DNA of 64,000 bases, taken from NCBI RefSeq assembly GCF_900604535.1, contig NZ_UWOT01000003.1:1-64000 (forward strand), read 5' to 3'. The first letter of the stretch is position 1. The number at the start of each line of letters is the position of its first letter. The position numbers and the translations under genes are program-made. Origin of the DNA: Romboutsia_E sp900604535. Lineage in GTDB: Bacteria > Bacillota > Clostridia > Peptostreptococcales > Peptostreptococcaceae. The notes beneath the pieces are model-generated. The model searched no databases. It had not been told where the DNA came from and saw only the letters and a program-made list of their open reading frames with translations. Positions 62,706 through 64,000 of the stretch are shown piece after piece.

Positions 62706-63893
62706 GTGAGCATATATAAATGTGTACTATATGATAAAAATAATGATAGAGTAATTAAAAAAATAGATTGTGTATCAGAGAAAGAGGTTCTTGAATATGC
62801 AAATAAAAATAACTTTATGGTAGCATCTATACAGAAATATGATCTACAGATTTGGGATAAAGATAAGATAAATTATAAAGAATTAAGAATTCTATGCAAT
62901 GAAATAGGTATTCTTTTGGAATCAGGATGTGAAATAACTAAATTATTTGAAATGTTAAAATCTAATTCAAACAAGAAGTTAGTTAAAGTATTGAATCAAG
63001 TATTGAATAACATACATAATGGAAATTCTATCAACCAGTCATTTCAAAAAACGAATAAGTTCTCTAAATTTTTTGTAAGCATGGTTAAAGCAGGTGAAAT
63101 AAGTGGAAATCTAGATGCTGTAATGAGTCGACTATCAGAATACTATGATAAAGAGTATAAATTAAAATCTAAAATAAAATCAGTTTTGATATATCCAGTA
63201 ATATTAATTATTTTATCTATAATAGCATCTATATTTATGCTTATAGAAATAATACCAAACTTCCAAATGATATTTGAAAATAATGGTACTGAACCACCGT
63301 TTATTACAAATCTCTTAATAAATTTATCTGCATTTTTAAAAAATAATTATTTAATATTGATAGTGCTTAATATTCTTATAATAACATACTTACTTTATAA
63401 AATAAAAACAAGTCCAAAAATCAAAATTTATATAGAAAAAATGCAGTTAAAAATTCCAATCATAAAAAATCTCATAAAAATAATTATAACAACTAAATTT
63501 TCTAGAGCTTTTTATATACTCAATAAAAGTGGAATAGAAATTACAGAAGCAATAGAGATATCCTCGCAAGTCGTAGATAATCACATTTTATATAAAGAAA
63601 TATTAAGTTGTAAGGATAGTATTATAAGAGGTAATGCTATTGGGCAATCATTTAAAAGGGTAAAAGCATTTCCTACTTTATTTTTAGGTATGATAGAAAT
63701 TGGTGAAGAAAGTGGATGTTTAGACAAAACCTTACTTAGTATAAATAAGTTTTATGAGCAAGAATTAGACAATAAAATCGAGTACAGTATGAAGCTAATA
63801 GAACCAGTAATTATTGGGATTGTAGCAGTAATTATTGGAATTGTAGTTATATCAATGCTATTGCCGATGTTTGATGTAATAGCATCAATATAA
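62706..63893 (+). CDS. pilC: Type IV pilus inner-membrane platform protein PilC (GspF family)
   Basis: Integral membrane platform of the pilus machine (395 aa). It has two GspF domains: the first around NEIGILLESGCEITKLF and MVKAGEISGNLDAVMSRL (about 60-145), the second around FSRAFYILNKSGIEITEAI and MIEIGEESGCLDKTLLS (about 265-350). Three hydrophobic membrane segments are near 160-180, 205-230 and 365-390. The start is GTG 62706 with RBS AAGGTGGTG. It follows pilB by 11 bases. Confidence 0.93.
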   Translation: MSIYKCVLYDKNNDRVIKKIDCVSEKEVLEYANKNNFMVASIQKYDLQIWDKDKINYKELRILCNEIGILLESGCEITKLFEMLKSNSNKKLVKVLNQVLNNIHNGNSINQSFQKTNKFSKFFVSMVKAGEISGNLDAVMSRLSEYYDKEYKLKSKIKSVLIYPVILIILSIIASIFMLIEIIPNFQMIFENNGTEPPFITNLLINLSAFLKNNYLILIVLNILIITYLLYKIKTSPKIKIYIEKMQLKIPIIKNLIKIIITTKFSRAFYILNKSGIEITEAIEISSQVVDNHILYKEILSCKDSIIRGNAIGQSFKRVKAFPTLFLGMIEIGEESGCLDKTLLSINKFYEQELDNKIEYSMKLIEPVIIGIVAVIIGIVVISMLLPMFDVIASI

Positions 63894-63921
63894 AAATTAA
63901 AAAATAAAAGGAGATTTTATT

Positions 63922-64000
63922 ATGGTAAATTTAAAAAAGTTTAGAAGTAAGAAGAAAAAGGGATTTACATTAATTGAAATGGTTATGGTTGTAGTAATTT
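63922..64000 (+). CDS. pilA: Type IV prepilin, N-terminal part (partial, runs off window)
   Basis: Only 26 codons are visible. They encode a basic leader (KKFRSKKKKG) followed by FTLIEMVMVVVI, the classic class III signal: cleavage by prepilin peptidase after Gly14, Phe as mature residue 1 and Glu at mature position 5. RBS is AAAGGAGAT. It is probably the major pilin or a pseudopilin of the pilB-pilC cluster; the rest lies outside the window. Confidence 0.92.
   Translation, partial: MVNLKKFRSKKKKGFTLIEMVMVVVI

Overview
The window is a low-GC (roughly 28-30 percent), densely coded segment of a Firmicutes chromosome. Gene content and order point to an anaerobic, fermentative member of the Clostridia, most likely the family Peptostreptococcaceae (relatives of Clostridioides, Paraclostridium, Romboutsia). 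The main clues are [FeFe] hydrogenases, a selenocysteine-containing formate dehydrogenase in a five-gene cluster of the order I recall from Clostridioides difficile, the block uvrB-uvrA-uvrC-hprK followed by murB-PHP-rapZ-yvcK-whiA-dnaE-pfkA-pyk, and type IV pilus genes. No 16S rRNA is present, so genus is not assigned. I see no phage, insertion sequence, CRISPR array or tRNA; this is mostly core chromosome.

Layout: (1) 1-431, the end of a 23S rRNA gene, 5S rRNA and the rRNA-operon terminator. (2) 499-7050, a small unknown gene, then a GalNAc-type amino-sugar operon (PTS IIA, AgaS isomerase, LacC-like kinase, PTS IIB, IIC, IID) facing a convergent NagA/AgaA deacetylase and a small membrane protein. 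(3) 7185-15091, a candidate C-rich small RNA, then uvrB (with a LexA box), uvrA, uvrC and hprK. (4) 15155-19355 on the minus strand, a three-subunit NAD(P)-linked, probably electron-bifurcating [FeFe] hydrogenase. (5) 19702-23294, cardiolipin synthase and two divergent formate/nitrite-family channels. (6) 23466-35068, murB, a PHP phosphoesterase, rapZ, yvcK, a Nudix hydrolase, whiA, dnaE, pfkA and pyk. (7) 35255-40532, an NSS transporter with a 31-residue MetS-like small subunit, two membrane proteins of unknown role, and rlmD. (8) 40819-46744, fdhF (in-frame UGA decoded as selenocysteine), fdhD, two HydN-like ferredoxins, an [FeFe] hydrogenase and a DUF3783 protein: a formate-hydrogenlyase or hydrogen-dependent CO2 reductase module. 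(9) 46925-57710, housekeeping: ligA, an RNase PH-RdgB fusion, a YfcE-like phosphodiesterase, tig, clpP, clpX, lon, engB. (10) 57927-64000, an APC permease, a two-P-loop ATPase behind a leader hairpin that covers its ribosome binding site, a DUF881 protein, and the start of a type IV pilus cluster (pilB, pilC, prepilin) that runs off the end.

The genes share a theme of fermentative redox balance: a soluble NAD(P)-dependent hydrogenase, a formate/H2/CO2 module, formate-type channels, glycolytic pfkA-pyk, and sugar regulation through HprK, YvcK and RapZ. The observations I rate highest are a pilB gene with no AUG, GUG, UUG or CUG start but a well-placed AUA; a candidate small RNA with two CCCCC motifs, one able to form nine contiguous base pairs with the hydrogenase hndD ribosome binding site; the selenocysteine codon with a SECIS-like hairpin in fdhF; and the leader hairpin at 59290-59382.
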